In this document: positions 22,100 to 34,705 of the stretch, piece by piece
Layout of the letters: every line of letters begins with the position of its first letter
Position numbering within the stretch: the first letter of the stretch is position 1
Assembly: GCF_016545825.1 (NCBI RefSeq)
Contig: NC_052621.1
Coordinates: 8,518,199-8,582,198, forward strand
DNA: 64,000 nucleotides
Direction of reading: 5' to 3'
Source: Eucalyptus grandis
Taxonomy: Eukaryota; Streptophyta; Magnoliopsida; Myrtales; Myrtaceae
Position numbers and translations under genes: made by a program
Notes under the pieces: model-generated
Seen by the model: only the letters and a program-made list of their open reading frames with translations
The model's database searches: none
Told to the model about the DNA's origin: nothing

Positions 22100-23205
22100 G
22101 CATTTCCACTTCCCTAAAGTACAACAACAATAAGAAGGTTTATATTGCTGTACACCCAAAGAAAAATTTGAAAAAAAGTGGAAAAAAGAAATCCTAAACT
22201 ATGCCTTCTTGTCTATTCCGCCAAAAAGCAGGAACGCAATCCAGCTCAGAACTCCATTAAAGACAAAAGGAAGAAGGCTAGAGAAAAACCGAGTGTTGCC
22301 AGAGATCAACAGCATTTTAAACAAAGTTCCAAATCATCAACCAGAGTCAGACATGGCAGACAAGTGCTTCACACATTTTTAACACCTAAGAAGATCTGGA
22401 TATACATTATAAATATCTTCCCAAAATCTTGTAGCCAACCATTACTTATACTCATTTCTGCGGAACTAAAATCTGATTTAGTTGACTTCAATAGAAAAGA
22501 AATGTGCGATAGTTTGCTCTGATCTACAAATGGATTACAGCCAAAACCAAACGATACTATCTGTTAGTCTCACTATGTTATAGAAAAGTGCTTAGTATAG
22601 GATGCTTGAAGAATATGCTCTGTTCTTAGATTTAACAGCTAGACTTGCAACAGAAATGAGATTGCAAAGTGGAAGGATCCAAATAATGCCTTTGGGAACA
22701 ACTTCGAATTTGGAAAGTGCTGTCTTTAGTCGAAGGACAATAGCCCCAGAATGCCTCTTCCACACCCCCAAGAACATATTAACGACACTGTTTCCACAAC
22801 CACAGAAATGAAGCTTGGCTGTATCGAACCTTAGGATGACGATAGATCAAAACTTGCACTGGAGACTCCTGCCACGACAACTCAGTGCTCTTTCCGTACC
22901 TCACCCTGTAATGCCATTGTCAGTGCAAGTGAGGAGACAGAAAACTCAAGAGACACATCGAAGCATAAGAAATTCTTCTTCACCGGGCAAAGCATGACAT
23001 TAAAGCGGCCACGTGCAATTCTCAGTGTGGAAATTTATCAAATACTTCTATAGCATGTGAGCATATATCTTCACCCACATCTAGAAAGCTCTGAATAACT
23101 GAAAAATTCTCTCTTTCTCTGTCTCTCCCAGGGTCTCAAAGTTTGTAGCAGCCTAGCAGGGACACAATAATTCAAAAACCCAAAGCAACAAAGATGTAGA
23201 AAGGC
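22100..23205. other. Upstream region of the multidomain gene
   Basis: I recognise no gene. Short open frames occur on both strands. On the minus strand TTACAG at about 22907 could be a splice acceptor, so a spliced non-coding transcript from about 23.8 kb downward is possible. Confidence 0.3.
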
Positions 23206-23864
23206 TCAGCACGAGCCGGTGACTAACCCGAGAGTGTGAAATGTATCGCCAAATGGCAAGTCATAGCATAGAGATAAATCGACGGTGTCGGGGACAGCAG
23301 CGGCCGTTCTTCCACACACCAGAAATGCCACACTCATGCTCGAATTTAACCCGTCGAGACGCTCCATCAGTCCAACAAGCAAACGACAAACAACCCACAT
23401 TTTTTTCTCCTCCTTAAACCAACACTTTGCAATCAACCACTCTCTCCGGTAACTCCGAAGGATCTCCCATCCGGGTCGCGAGATATCCCCCCATTTCCGC
23501 CCAGCAAGAACCTCGTATCGCATGATCATCGGCACAACAGGATAAAAAAGAGCCTCGATCGGATTCGAGGCGATCGAGGGACGTATTAAATATACGGATC
23601 CAGGGAATGGGTCGTGTCGGAACAGGGATCCGTTTTGGTCGCTTGCTCCTTCGGATGGCGAGAAGTGATTCTCACAAGAAGAAAAAAATTGCAAACTTTT
23701 GCCGGTAAAGAATTGTAAAGAAAAGGGGAGAGAGAGAGAGGAAGTCCGTTGGTTTTGGCGGGCAAAGGCCTTTGGGCCCCTTTTGGCGGTTGATGACCGT
23801 TAACCAAGTCATATGTTTTCTCCAATGTCGAGAAAACCGTTAACTGCAGAGTCCAGATCCGCAT
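23206..23864 (-). other. Possible minus-strand transcript with a 162-codon frame
   Basis: A 162-codon frame (23694-23206) and an overlapping 92-codon frame have no recognisable domain. Pyrimidine-rich CTCTCTCTCTCT sequence precedes the frame on its own strand, as in many plant 5' leaders, and GGAGTTACCGGAGAGAG follows inside it. It could be the first exon or leader of a gene or lncRNA. I cannot name a product, and chance is also possible. Confidence 0.2.
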
Positions 23865-24079
23865 GAAATAGTCTAAAGTAGGAAACTTCCTGGTATGATT
23901 ATATTATAATGAGAAATTATCTTGAAACTTTTCAGATAGGATGAAGGTGATCTTTTCTTTATCCCTTCAAACTTCTTGATTGTATGACCCCCAAAAAAAA
24001 AAAAAAAAAAAAGAAGAAAAACTTCTTGATTGGATATCAGTCAAATGATAATTCATCCATGGTGGGACTGATTTCTCCA

Positions 24080-24250
24080 TGTCCGGGCATCATTATTTTT
24101 TAGGCATTTTCTTCTACGGTAGGAATACTCTCCCAAATAACATGTATGTTGTTTGACAAGGAGGTTTATATGCTCTTTGTATTATATACGATCTCTGAAC
24201 TTTTGAGTTAGATTTTCTAACATGTTATTAGAGCTAGATCCTACTCCTTT
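24080..24250 (+). mobile_element. Decayed copia LTR end with primer-binding site
   Basis: TAACATGTTATTAGAGCTAG at about 24219 resembles the TGGTATCAGAGC site (initiator-Met tRNA) that follows copia LTRs. The preceding bases look like an LTR 3' end. Nothing recognisable follows. Confidence 0.35.
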
Positions 24251-24555
24251 CACATGTGTGTCCACCTCCATTATTCAAATTCCATGCCCTACTCCCTATT
24301 CCTAACACATGGTATCCTACCACTCATAAGCTTATCTTTTGGGTTGGATTTTTTAATGTAAACATCATCCTTAAAAGAGCACTCGAATCAAGATTTTCGA
24401 ATAAAACGGCAGTTGTTACATTTAGGACAAGAAATACTTTTAAGCAAGAATGGAAAATTCATGGCGCCATCATTTGTTACATGACATATCCAAAAATATG
24501 TAATCGGTCAAGTTTATTCCAAACGATGTGTTGAAACATAATTCAAGATAAGAAG

Positions 24556-25210
24556 TCATGGCATGGCGAGTAAAATGAACAATCTCCAATGGCACTTCAA
24601 GCTAACGAGTGACATGAAGTCTACCAAACTCGAGTGTAATGACAAATGCCCATCAAAACATCTGCCCCTAGCTAGAAGAATAGCACATTCCAGTAAGTAT
24701 TCCACCTCAAATACCACAGAAAAAGAAAAAAGAAAAAAAGTAATGAGAACAATTGGGTTAATTTCAAAGATGCAGATGGCACAAACTCGAACATTGAGAA
24801 TTCTTTTCAACCCTAGTTTTCCTCGTCGAGACATTTCACCTGAAAAGTCCGGCAAAAAGAAGGTCAACGTTTGCAGCACCCGGTGGGAACATGCCGCGTG
24901 TCGAAAACAGATTCGCGGGCGGACAACAGTACAAAGCCAGCAATGAGAGTGACAGAGGAATATACTCCCACAGGTCGGGATGGAGAGAACGATGCAAGCA
25001 GTGAGCCAAAACAATGGGGGCAAATGGTATCCTCCGGAGAATCGACGATTTCAAAGGAGATGACCAGCACCAGCTCTTTTGCCTTTTCCTCAGATACAAA
25101 ATTGCTGAGGCTGTAGATTCTGCATTGTTCAGCATTGGACTTTTGTGTTCACGAGGTAGATGGCACATAAGGCGCGAGCATGGGTATAATCGCGTCGAAT
25201 AAGCAGCCGA
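24556..25210. other. Unrecognised region with overlapping open frames
   Basis: The minus strand holds open frames of 155 and 110 codons and the plus strand one of 127 codons, all overlapping. None shows a domain I know. The composition is more balanced than in the neighbouring repeats, so an unidentified transcript is possible. Confidence 0.2.
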
Positions 25211-25311
25211 AAGCGAGAAGGTTTAGGTTGTCGGGAAAGTGACTTCACATTCACAAGCATATGATTGAAATGGGAAATCACTATAAAGGGCTATCTTGAT
25301 TGTGATACAGC

Positions 25312-25674
25312 TTAAGTGAAATTGAAAGTGCCCATTAGGTTGGAAAAAGCTGTCCTATGTTGTAGATCTCTATGGGTATCTACCATAAGAGTCTTACCCT
25401 TGATACTAAATATTATTCCGCATGACCCACAACCTAATTGTCCAAGGTTGGCCAACTCCTTGCCATAACCTCTAGTGAAATGCCAACAGTCAGAAAATCT
25501 CTCGGTACTAGATACGCCACGATTAGCCAGCAGCACAAGCTGTTCAAAAGTTAGCTCACAACATAAATTGAACTCATGACCCGCTGAAAGGCAAGTGACT
25601 CCTTTACTATCAAGCCAAATGCCTTGATGGTTCTGTGATTGCACCAATGAATAGTCTGAATATGCAAATTCCAT
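25312..25674 (-). CDS. Unrecognised 120-codon open frame
   Basis: The frame starts MEFAYSDYSLVQSQ and contains LGCGSCGIIFSIKGKTL. I do not recognise a family. Its first codons overlap the start of a dispersed repeat (25630-25925) that recurs at 59.9 kb, which argues for a repeat origin. No promoter or polyadenylation signal was seen. Confidence 0.15.
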   Translation of the reverse strand: MEFAYSDYSLVQSQNHQGIWLDSKGVTCLSAGHEFNLCCELTFEQLVLLANRGVSSTERFSDCWHFTRGYGKELANLGQLGCGSCGIIFSIKGKTLMVDTHRDLQHRTAFSNLMGTFNFT

Positions 25675-25925
25675 TTGTCACGCTACCAAAGGTAGGTTGG
25701 GTTGGCAAAATTGGAATTATATTGAAACAAGAATGGATGCATGCCGCGCAAAAATGTTTGGTGATTGTCGGAAGATCATATTATTAAGTAGAACATGCCA
25801 ATATACACACAAACATATGAAACAGAGTAAGGATGGAGAAGTTATACTGAATGGTAGAATAGTCAACTTTGTGAGACACCATTAGTTAACTCTCCTTTTA
25901 CAGGCAGTAATACCTGTTTTTGACA
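25630..25925. repeat. Dispersed repeat, copy 1
   Basis: TTGGGTTGGCAAAATTGGAA, ATGTTTGGTGATTG and TTTGTGAGACACCATTAGTT occur here in order. Diverged forms of the first two occur at 59915-60045, and of the third at 63290-63405. Confidence 0.7.
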
Positions 25926-27259
25926 GTGTATACGAATTTTTAGGCCATGATCGGGCTGCGTACGATATCGGCCCATAAATTCAAGAAGCAAAGCCCCTTG
26001 ATGGGCCGAAAACGATGAGGAATTTAGCAATTCGAGGTGGGAATTTCGTCACGACAGGCTTCATCAGCGACACAGTTGGCCCCAGTAGTTCCGACATGAA
26101 TCGATCATCCCTTGATCTTGCTGGAGCTGAATATCCATGGTGTGACTCTTTTTTATATGATGGGACGCAAGATGAGGCTAGAAGAAATCTTATAGTATGG
26201 TTTTTCTTCTCGAGATAGTGACTCGATTTAGCGTAAACTTTGGAACTAACTTAAGATTAATTGAAGGGGGAAAAGTATGTTTAGCAGTAAAAAAAAATAT
26301 GAATTTTTCTTTTCTACTTTGGGGGCTAAAGGGGGAAATTGTGCAGGTTCTATGTACCACTAAATCTATTTTCCCATTTATTAAAAATAATTCAAGACAA
26401 TTGAAATAACAAACTACGATTGAGACGTCAAGAACCAGAGGGGCTATTGCTAGATAAATTCTGCACGATGTCTTGATATTCTCAATTTGCATGTTGATCA
26501 ATAGGGTCTATTTGCATTCTTTTTTAGCATATACCCGCTCTATGCGCTTGCGTTATTATTTTCCATTCCTTGTGCAATGTTATAATTAAGTAATAATTAG
26601 ACTAATGATAACTATATTGGAAGGAGAAATAAAACTATCAATATTATTTACTTTTTTCACCATTACACTTCACTCGTTCTAGAAAGCAAACATTCACGAA
26701 TCGTCAGCTAGGGGGACCGGGTTGAATTGACTGAAAGTTCCCCTCGGATTTTTCGGTTCGCTAAGTTTGAAAAGTCCAAGAAGCGTAGATTGGCCATGGA
26801 ACTTGGATAAGGTTTCTGATCGCAGACCCATTTGGATATTATGTCATTTTTTAATAACTAAAAATAAAAATTTACTCAAGAATTAGAAAACCAAAATGAG
26901 AGAGGCATGAAGTTGGTCCTTGTATCGTAGGGACAATCAAGGAATATTACCAGATGTAGTTTTTAGTGGAAAGTAGGTAGCTAATTTTCTTTTTATACTA
27001 TTTTTTTACTATTTCATTGTTTTTTTTTTTTTGGCAAGTTTTACTTTTTCTAGAGTATGACAATATAAAAATAATATGCAATGACGGCCAAATGGGTAAT
27101 TTAAAAGTGAAACAATCCTACTTTTGGCTTAAATATATATTGATTCGGTTTCAAGCGTTTTATCCATCCACAGAACACGACCAAGTTGGCACATAAGAAA
27201 GCTCATGCATCAATATCAAAGAAGTCATCAAAAGACAAAAAGAAATCTAATTGACAGAT
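25926..27259. other. Intergenic DNA
   Basis: No gene recognised. AT-rich with scattered T runs. Confidence 0.4.
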
Positions 27260-27440
27260 AAAGTAATAGTAATATTTATCTCTACCCTTTTAAACAAATT
27301 GTGAACATGTTTATTTTAATTTTTCATTTTATTTTTGCATCGACTAAAATCATAATATCATAAATTGGGTGTGCTGACATTGAAACTCTTAATGAAAAAA
27401 TGCACTTCATCACAACAAAATATTTCTACTATTATGTATC
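27260..27440. repeat. Dispersed repeat shared with 30390-30540
   Basis: ATTTTTGCATCGACTAAAAT, then AATATCAT and a TTGAAA(C/T)(T/C)CTTAA motif occur here and, slightly changed, near 30450-30515, with a shared TTATCTCTA..CTTTTAAACAAA stretch before them. Confidence 0.65.
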
Positions 27441-27599
27441 CTTTTTTTGGTAAGAAATGAGGGTAAAATCCAAGAATTATACCATTACCCTCTTAATAAA
27501 ACTTGATCCTATTTGATCTCCTATCAACCAAAGAAGTAAGCCTCTTGGTGGCATATCTAATGTTAAAGTGCCATTTACATCGGAAGACTGAAATATCCA

Positions 27600-27990
27600 A
27601 TCTGTTAACCAATTTGTACACGAGTGTCCTTCCCTAAAAGTATGTACGATTTTTACCTATTGAAAATACTCTAATATTTTCCCAATCTGAATTAGGAGAG
27701 TTAAGTTTGCGAATGTCCAATGAGATTGTCAATTTTGAGACCCAAATAGATGCTCCCAAAGTTCTGCTTTGGGCGAAGAACACACTCCCATAATTTGCGC
27801 AAACCCGCCAAGCCAATTGCCTAATTCATTACGATAAGATCCACCTACTGAAGCTGGAGTCGAGTTGTCTTTAGGCCCCCGCCAGCATCGAGTTTGATCC
27901 AACTAGAAGGAAGGACGGTTTAAACCACAAACATATCTCGTTTCTCCTTCTGACAAGACAATCTGTTCTCAATCATTAGGCCCACAGGTG
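27600..27990 (-). pseudogene. Possible RNase H-like (LINE) fragment
   Basis: Minus-strand frames give WIKLDAGGGLKTT at about 27895, resembling the first strand of plant LINE RNase H domains (W.K.N.DGA). A YGSVFFAQSRTLGAS stretch follows, and further on there is a proline/leucine-rich tail. Stops and frameshifts interrupt it. No reverse transcriptase was seen. The identification is tentative. Confidence 0.35.
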
Positions 27991-28499
27991 CATCAGGAGG
28001 AGAAAAGCCCACTTTATTATGACTAGATATCTCTACTATAGTGGTTGCTTGGACTGTTGAATTTCACTGGTTTAAAGCATGCTGCTAAAGAAAAATCTTT
28101 CTATGCATCGATCTTGAAGATCTCCTGGTGGGCAAATGCCTCTCGAAGATCTATAGATGTATTCGTGCTACTGCGGGACTGAGGCTTAGTGGGGGTGACA
28201 GCGTTATGGTCCCGAGTGTTGCTCTGTCAAAGACAAACTGTGAAGCTTGGGGCGTCGCTTGGTTGTTGTTCTGTGCATGAGTGTCAGAACAGTGAGTTGG
28301 CAAAGGTTAGTAGGTGTTACACTTGATGGTCCTGTTGCTCGTACTCGCTGTATATCTTTCGAAATAATTGCCATATAAAAGATGAATTGTCCAAAGAAAA
28401 GGGGGAGAAAAGTGATACTCGAGTTAATCTTAGAGCAATTAACTGTGCTCGTACATAAGTTCACATTTAGAAAATCGATTTAAATTACCATATTTTGCC

Positions 28500-28680
28500 C
28501 ATAATATGCGGTCATTACTTATCTTATAGCAACTATGAACTTTTCATGAACTTTTTCAGCAAGAACTAAAAGGCTAAATGCTGCTTTTGAATTTACTTCA
28601 TAATATAAAGAAGAATATGAGCTAGACAACGGATGTTTTAATCCATTACCTAAGTTTACTCTCTCCAATTCATACTTCCT
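28500..28680. repeat. Dispersed repeat shared with 63843-64000
   Basis: AACTATGAACTTTTC, AAAAGGCTAAA, TTCATAATATAAA and AATCCATTACCT occur in this order in both copies. The second copy runs off the end of the window. Confidence 0.75.
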
Positions 28681-28989
28681 CCTACTAACATACGCATTGA
28701 TGCGCAAAAGTGAAAGAAGATGCTCTTGGAAACCTTTCACAATTTAAATTGCAGAAAAATAACACGAGATGGCACAATCATATCAAATCGATACCGATAT
28801 CATGATAACCCTCCTAAAAAGCCATCATAATCTTGAAGAAAACAAAAAGCATTTACTACAAATTCATGAGCTTAAGTCACGTTCATGTTGGCAATAACTT
28901 TCCCCATCTAGGAAATAAAATAAAACAAAGCAGAAAGGAAAAGGAAAGAAAGGTTGAGCATCATTCCAAGGACGCACCTATGCAAAGCC

Positions 28990-29660
28990 ACGTGGAAATG
29001 GTCCATGCGGAGCTCACAACGAGACATCTAAAGGACGAAGACCCACGCTTGATCTCAGCTCGTGGATGGCCTGTGCTCGCACGGCATCGTTCATCATCTC
29101 AAAATGCTGATTGGATGCCCTAATTTCACCTCGGATTTCCCGTTTCTGTCGTGCGTCGAGCGGGTTGGTCCGAACGGCATCGTTCATCATCTCAAAATGC
29201 TGATTGGATGCCCTGATTTCACCTCGGATTTCCCGTTTCTGTCGTGCGTCGAACGGGTGGTCCGAAAGAACTTGCGCAAATGGTCCTGTCTTGGCCGTTT
29301 TCGATTTTTCTTCATCATCATCTTCATGGGGGATTCTTTCTTTTTCATGGTCGAAATTAGAGCTGATCTGATCTGACCACTGATGAAGGCATTCGATTTA
29401 TCTTCCCATTCTTTTTGCCTTTTGAGATTGTCACTTGAAAAGGAGCTAATGGGAAAGGACACACGCAACGTGTTCAAAAATTTAAATTTCTTTTTGGCTC
29501 TTTCGAGACTTCTATTGAAGTACGCAAAGCTCGAATAAAAAAATAAGAAATAAGTGATTTTAAGGTAGAAACGTCGTACTGTAAAGATGCCATGGGAAAA
29601 GTATTGCGAATTGATGGCAAATGTCCTTTTTTTAATCGAAACCAAACGCGGTGATAAAAA
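28990..29660. repeat. Segmental duplication, copy 1 (partner 31500-32110)
   Basis: GAGCTCACAACGAGACATCT, CTCGTGGATGGCC, GAACTTGCGCAAATGGTCCT, GGCTCTTTCGAGACTT, AAAGATGCCATG and AAATGTCCTTTTTT recur in order in the partner. The sense of the original sequence is unknown. Open frames differ between copies. Confidence 0.65.
29081..29268. repeat. Tandem duplication, 93-bp unit
   Basis: Units begin at 29081 and 29174 with ACGGCATCGTTCATCATCTC and differ at a few bases. The period is a multiple of three, so an open frame runs through both (repeating HHLKMLIGCP), but no family is recognised. Confidence 0.9.
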
Positions 29661-29689
29661 CATTTAAATATTAATTGGTACTTTTATTT

Positions 29690-30389
29690 AAAAATTTAAA
29701 ATTTTAAAATAGTTCACAACGATCTCATAAAACCTCACATGATATTAAAACGCAAAAAAAACTCTAAATTCAATATTTTTCAGGATATTTCAATGATATG
29801 GAGTAGATGAATCATGAATCAACTCTATTATTCAACTTTTACCAAAAAAAAAAAAAAAAACTCTATTATTCAACTATATGAGATTTTTTTTTTTATGTTT
29901 TCTTTTATAAATATTAAACTATATGCAATGCATGAAATGCAATTATAACCTTAAAGCATATAACTACTAAATGACCTATATTATATGACATGAAAATTAT
30001 GAAACTAGTTTTATATGAGATATGCATGTTATATTTTTGTGATTTCCTTTGCAAGTTAAATTAGGAGACTTCCTAAAATATATGATGGCCTAAGTTAAAT
30101 TAGGGAATAATTTATGTTAAATCCTAATGTAAATTAGGTAATTTTCTAATTACTATAATTCCTAGAAAATGCAATTCAAAATTTGGAAAATTTAGTAGAT
30201 GCAATGCAAATTCTTAGAAAATTTCTAAACGCGGAAAAAATTTCTAAACACAAATCCAATCCCTAATTTTTCTTATGAAATTATTAGGGCGAAAATATGT
30301 CAATAATATGAAAAATAGTTTTGTTTAAGAGCAGCGGTTGATCCCTAAGTTTCTACACAATAAAAAATAAATAATTTGTCAATTTTTAG
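29690..30389. other. Very AT-rich intergenic DNA
   Basis: No gene seen. Contains A and T runs and short TTAAATTAGG-type repeats near 30055-30140. Confidence 0.4.
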
Positions 30390-30540
30390 GTATCAACAAT
30401 ATACTTATCTCTATTCTTCTTAAACAAACTATGAACTTTTTTTTTCCTTATTTTTGCATCAACTAAAATCGTAATATCATCGGTTGATGGCCTTGCCAAC
30501 GTTGAAATCCTTAACGAGGAGCGCGCTCCATTATTGAATC
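30390..30540. repeat. Dispersed repeat shared with 27260-27440
   Basis: Second copy of the TTTTTGCATC(A/G)ACTAAAAT repeat described at 27260. Confidence 0.6.
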
Positions 30541-31199
30541 ATTGATCGAATGCTGCAGACATTGTTGTCCACAAATATCTCGGGACTGTACTCGAGTTGA
30601 ATCCTGTTTTTGTTTCCGTGTGTATGTATGGGGCTGCGGGCTGGACGCAAAGGAGAACTTAGCCAAGCGTTATATGAACAAACCAGAGAACGTCAGATCG
30701 CCATGCTGCCGCGAGGAAAAGAAAGAACCAGACATCCTGTCGAGATGATTACTCAAAATCATGTTATTTCGGAACGCAATTCATGATTCCACGAAAGAAA
30801 GAAGTCTTTTTTCTTTTCTTTTTTTGTCGGGCTTTTCAGATCTTGTTCATTAACAGTGTGCGACTTTTAATATCTGAAAAGTTTCATTTCCTTACCCAAG
30901 GTTTCAAGCAGTAGAGACTGAATTCTTTCAGGCGCTTAGGCGAGGGTTAAATTGAAGGAAATGGGATTCAAGATACAAGCCCAATAAAATAATATTTACT
31001 TATTAATCCCCCGTCCGACGACGCAAACAAAGAGAACCTTGTTCATCTATTTGGTATGGCATCCTGAGCGGTATCGCGAGCGAATGCAAATCCTTTTTTC
31101 CTGGTTCAGTTCGGGTGTTGCCCGGTCAATAAAAAAACTCGAAATTTCTTCCCCCCGCCCAAAGCAAACAAGGTGAAAGGGCTCTTGATGCATGGGCGA

Positions 31200-31345
31200 C
31201 AATGGCGGCAACAATTGTACTGCTGCACAGTAGAGGAAAAAGATGGCACCTGTGAAGGAGGATCTTCTGTACCTTGCTCAGCTCACAACGAGACATCTAA
31301 AGGATGAAGCCCATGCTTGAAATCTTATCTCGTGGATGGCCCCGA
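31200..31345. repeat. Partial third copy of the 29-kb duplication
   Basis: GCTCACAACGAGACATCTAA followed by CTCGTGGATGGCC repeats the start of the copies at 29008 and 31533. An AAGTGAAAGGACTCTCGATG motif at 31420 and its relative at 31172 show that this block was itself duplicated. Confidence 0.6.
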
Positions 31346-31499
31346 TCAAGAAAAACCCTAAATTTCTTCCTCTCTTTGACTGAGGCAACTCGCCGAGCTT
31401 TCCTGCCAAAAGTAAACAAAGTGAAAGGACTCTCGATGCCCGGGCGGGCGGGCGACAATGGCGTCCATAATCGTACGGCTGCACAGTTGAGAAAATGAC

Positions 31500-32110
31500 G
31501 GCACAGCTGAGGGAGGATCTTCTATACCTTGCTTAGCTCACGAGACAGCTAAAGGATGGAGGCCCATACTCGAGATCTTATCTCGTGAATGGCCCGTGAG
31601 CTTTCTGGCATTGCCCTTCATCCGAAACTGGGCAAGCACGCCCTCATTTCTCATTGGATTTGTCAATTACGTCGTGGTTTGAATGTGTGCGGTCCGAATG
31701 AACTTGCTCAAGTGGTCCTGACATTGCACAGTCCTTTCGAAGAGACTTACAATGGCCTGTCTCGTCGATTTAGCGTTTTGCTCTTCTTCATCACGGGCGT
31801 CTTTCTCAGGCTCGAAATTCGGGTTTCATCTGACGACCATTGATGAAAGCCATTCGGCTTATCTTTTCATTTATTTTTATTTTTTATTTTTGGAATTTTC
31901 ACTGGAAAATGAGATGGTGATGAAGAATGAAGATTCACCGGGTCACGTTGAAGGGGCTCTTTCGAGACTTTTTCCCAGGCACACAATTTCTCCAGTAAAA
32001 AAGAGGAAGTCCTGAATTTTGAATCAGAAATAGCGTTCTGAAAAGATGCCATGTGAGAAGTAGTGTCAACAATGGTAAATGTCCTTTTTTACATTGAAAC
32101 CAAGTAAGTC
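31500..32110. repeat. Segmental duplication, copy 2 (partner 28990-29660)
   Basis: Diverged partner of the 29-kb block, in the same orientation about 2.5 kb away. See that entry for the shared motifs. Confidence 0.65.
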
Positions 32111-32129
32111 CATGCGTCCACAAACGTAA

Positions 32130-33851
32130 ATTTGTAATTCAGATCGAGCAATGGTACATGCATTGAAAATTTTGGCTGAAGTTTTTCTACTATTAAGTGA
32201 TGCGACGATGCTTAGTAAGTGAACTTTAGTGTAATTTCTCAGCGAGTCTAGCATGTCCCGCTTGCGCTTTTATGGAAAAGATTGACTTTCACCATCAATA
32301 CGCAAGAAAATTACTCAGTCGAATTTACTCGTTTGATAAGGGGTAAGAGTACTGTTCTCGCGTACGATGCCCCTTACCGTCCCTACACCGGACGGACGAT
32401 GTGCTTTATCTTGCAGACACGATCCGACAGTCGCGAGGCCCCTCCCCACTTCTCCTCACGCTGTTGACAAGCTAATGATGGAGGACGAGGTGCCGACAAG
32501 CCGAGATCCGAGTTCTGGATCGAGCCCGAGCCTCAGATCCGGAGATCGAGCAGGCTCGACCGTGACAGCAGATCCGTTTTTGGAGGCCGAGAGATGAGGC
32601 CTCGGGGATTCACGGGCAGGATGGTTCGCCCTATAAGTGGCTAAACCCTATTCGCATTCAATCTTCGCTTGGTTCTCCTTGCCACGAGTGGATGTCGAAT
32701 CCTCTAATTTTCTCCTTTCCACATCTTTCTATTTTCTAAACCCTCGGACTCTGTCGAAAGCCAGTGCAACTTGTCCAGGGCTCGTATCACCGCACGCGTA
32801 CCACCTCGTAGATCTTTTCTTATACGTACGCCGATCGTCATGTTTTTCCCCCGTTCCTAAGCCTATTTTCGATCGGATCCTTTCCAAGTTTGAAGAGCGC
32901 TAGTATGGGGAAATCGATCGATATCGGTCCTGGGAACCGCACGTTCCGATGGTCCCATGCCTGCATGAATGATATTTTCCAATCTTCTGGATTGCTTCGG
33001 TCGATCAGTATGGGCTCATTCCACGGACTTTCTTTTGGCTTTTGATGGGGGTTGTTGTCATTGTTGATGTGCGTACAGTTTGTCTCGTGTGGAAAGCATC
33101 CGATAACCATTCTAATGCAAATCTAGGCCATTCGTCGGCAGAGGTTGAAAAATCCGAGTTCCCTGCTTTTTTTTTTTTTTTGGGCGGCCTTACGAGCTGC
33201 ACGAACAATTGAAACGTGTTGGAAAGTTTGATCCGAATGATTCGTGATGGTTTGGATTTTCCGCTCTCTAAGAATCCTTTTCCTATTTGCGAGCAATGAT
33301 GACGCTCGCGAGCGTTCAACTCGCGCCCGTCAAGCTATAACTCGATCGGACTTCCTGAGCAAAGAGTTAGGGTGCAAAAGCATTGTTCTATGGGGTTTGA
33401 TTTCCAACCTTTTTTAAATATGGGTTAGAGTATAAACCGGTACGTGCTAAAATTTTGGTACAATTCGACGGGAATCTCTCAATTCTTTCGAGTCATACTG
33501 GACGACCATTCCCTCTCTCTTTGTGAACGCTTCAACTAACCTTAAGAGGGCGTTGTTTCGTAAAACGTGGATAATGCCAATCAACCTATATCGAACTTTG
33601 CATGTGGGCTGCGATGAAGCTCATGTAATTAATAATTGAAATGATAGGGTCCGCAGGACCACATGACTTACTGAACCTCTATCTACTTGCCTTTTTAGCC
33701 ACGTGCATTTAAAGAGGCCTCCCGATTCCCAAGGACACGTTGATATATTGGCCATACGCAGCATTCAATCATTTTAAGGCCAAGACCTCATTCCAGATTT
33801 GCCCCTTTACCATTAGATTTATCACCTTTCCATAAGAGAAATAAATATATT
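32130..33851. other. Intergenic DNA with a promoter-like patch
   Basis: No gene recognised. At 32628-32650 CCCTATAAGTGG and TAAACCCTATTC look like a TATA box and a telo-box, and the bases after them are pyrimidine-rich as in a gene leader. No long open frame follows, so this could be a truncated gene start. Confidence 0.25.
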
Positions 33852-34705
33852 AGAGAAAATTCTAAATAAAGGCCTGGATGCTTTCGTTTTTTTCAAATAA
33901 AGGTTTGAAGTGGATTTTATTTTAAATAAATGCCTAAAGTGACAAAATTATTCCAGATAATGGTCTGAAGTGACCAAATCATTTCAAATAAGGGCATTTG
34001 GTTGGCTAGTAACTTTTCCTATCATCGGAGAAAGAGTATTTTGATAAAAAAAAAAAATTGTAATCATATTTTTTATATATTTTTTTTCTTTTTTCCTCTT
34101 CCCTCCATCAGCCATAGCCATCAATGGTCGACGGGGGCCGCCCGCCTCAAGCAAGGGCGAGGGTCGCCCTTGTTGGTGTTGTGCGAGGGCAACCCCCGTC
34201 GGCGTTTGGCGAGGGTCGCCTCACCTAGGTTGGGTGGGGCAAGGTTTGCCCAAGCCAAATTTGGCTAGGTGGCCCTCTCACGACGCTAGTGAGGGCGACC
34301 CTCACCAGCTTAGGCAAGGGCGACCCTCACTTGACGTTGGTGGGGGCTGCCCTTGGCTGGCATAGATGAGGGTGGCCCTCCCCTGAGTTCGGCGACCTTC
34401 GCCATGGCTGGTAGGGGAAGGGGGAAAAAGAAGTAAAAAAAAAATGAAAATGAAAAAAAAAAAGAAAAGGAAAGAAAAAGAAATAAACAGAAAATAGATT
34501 AAAAGACGATAATGTCCTTCGGTCTAAGAGGTTATGCCCTTGTTTAAAATTGATATGGACACTTCATACTCTCATTTGAAACAAGTTTCACTTTAGGCCT
34601 TTATTTAAGACAATCTGGCTACTTCAGATCCTTATTTGAAATAAGATCTACTTCAGGCCCTTGGGAAAACGAGGGGACTTCGGATTTTTATTTGAAATTT
34701 TCTGG
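33852..34705. mobile_element. Foldback-type element with GC-rich core
   Basis: The left arm repeats motifs such as TTTCAAATAA(A/G)GG, with TCTGAAGTGACCAAATCATT, every 30-40 bases. The right arm carries their reverse complements (CTTATTTGAAATAAG; ACTTCAGGCCCTT). The core (34120-34400) is GC-rich and repeats GAGGGCGACCCTCAC and GAGGGTCGCC. It codes for nothing recognisable. The ends are approximate. Confidence 0.6.
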
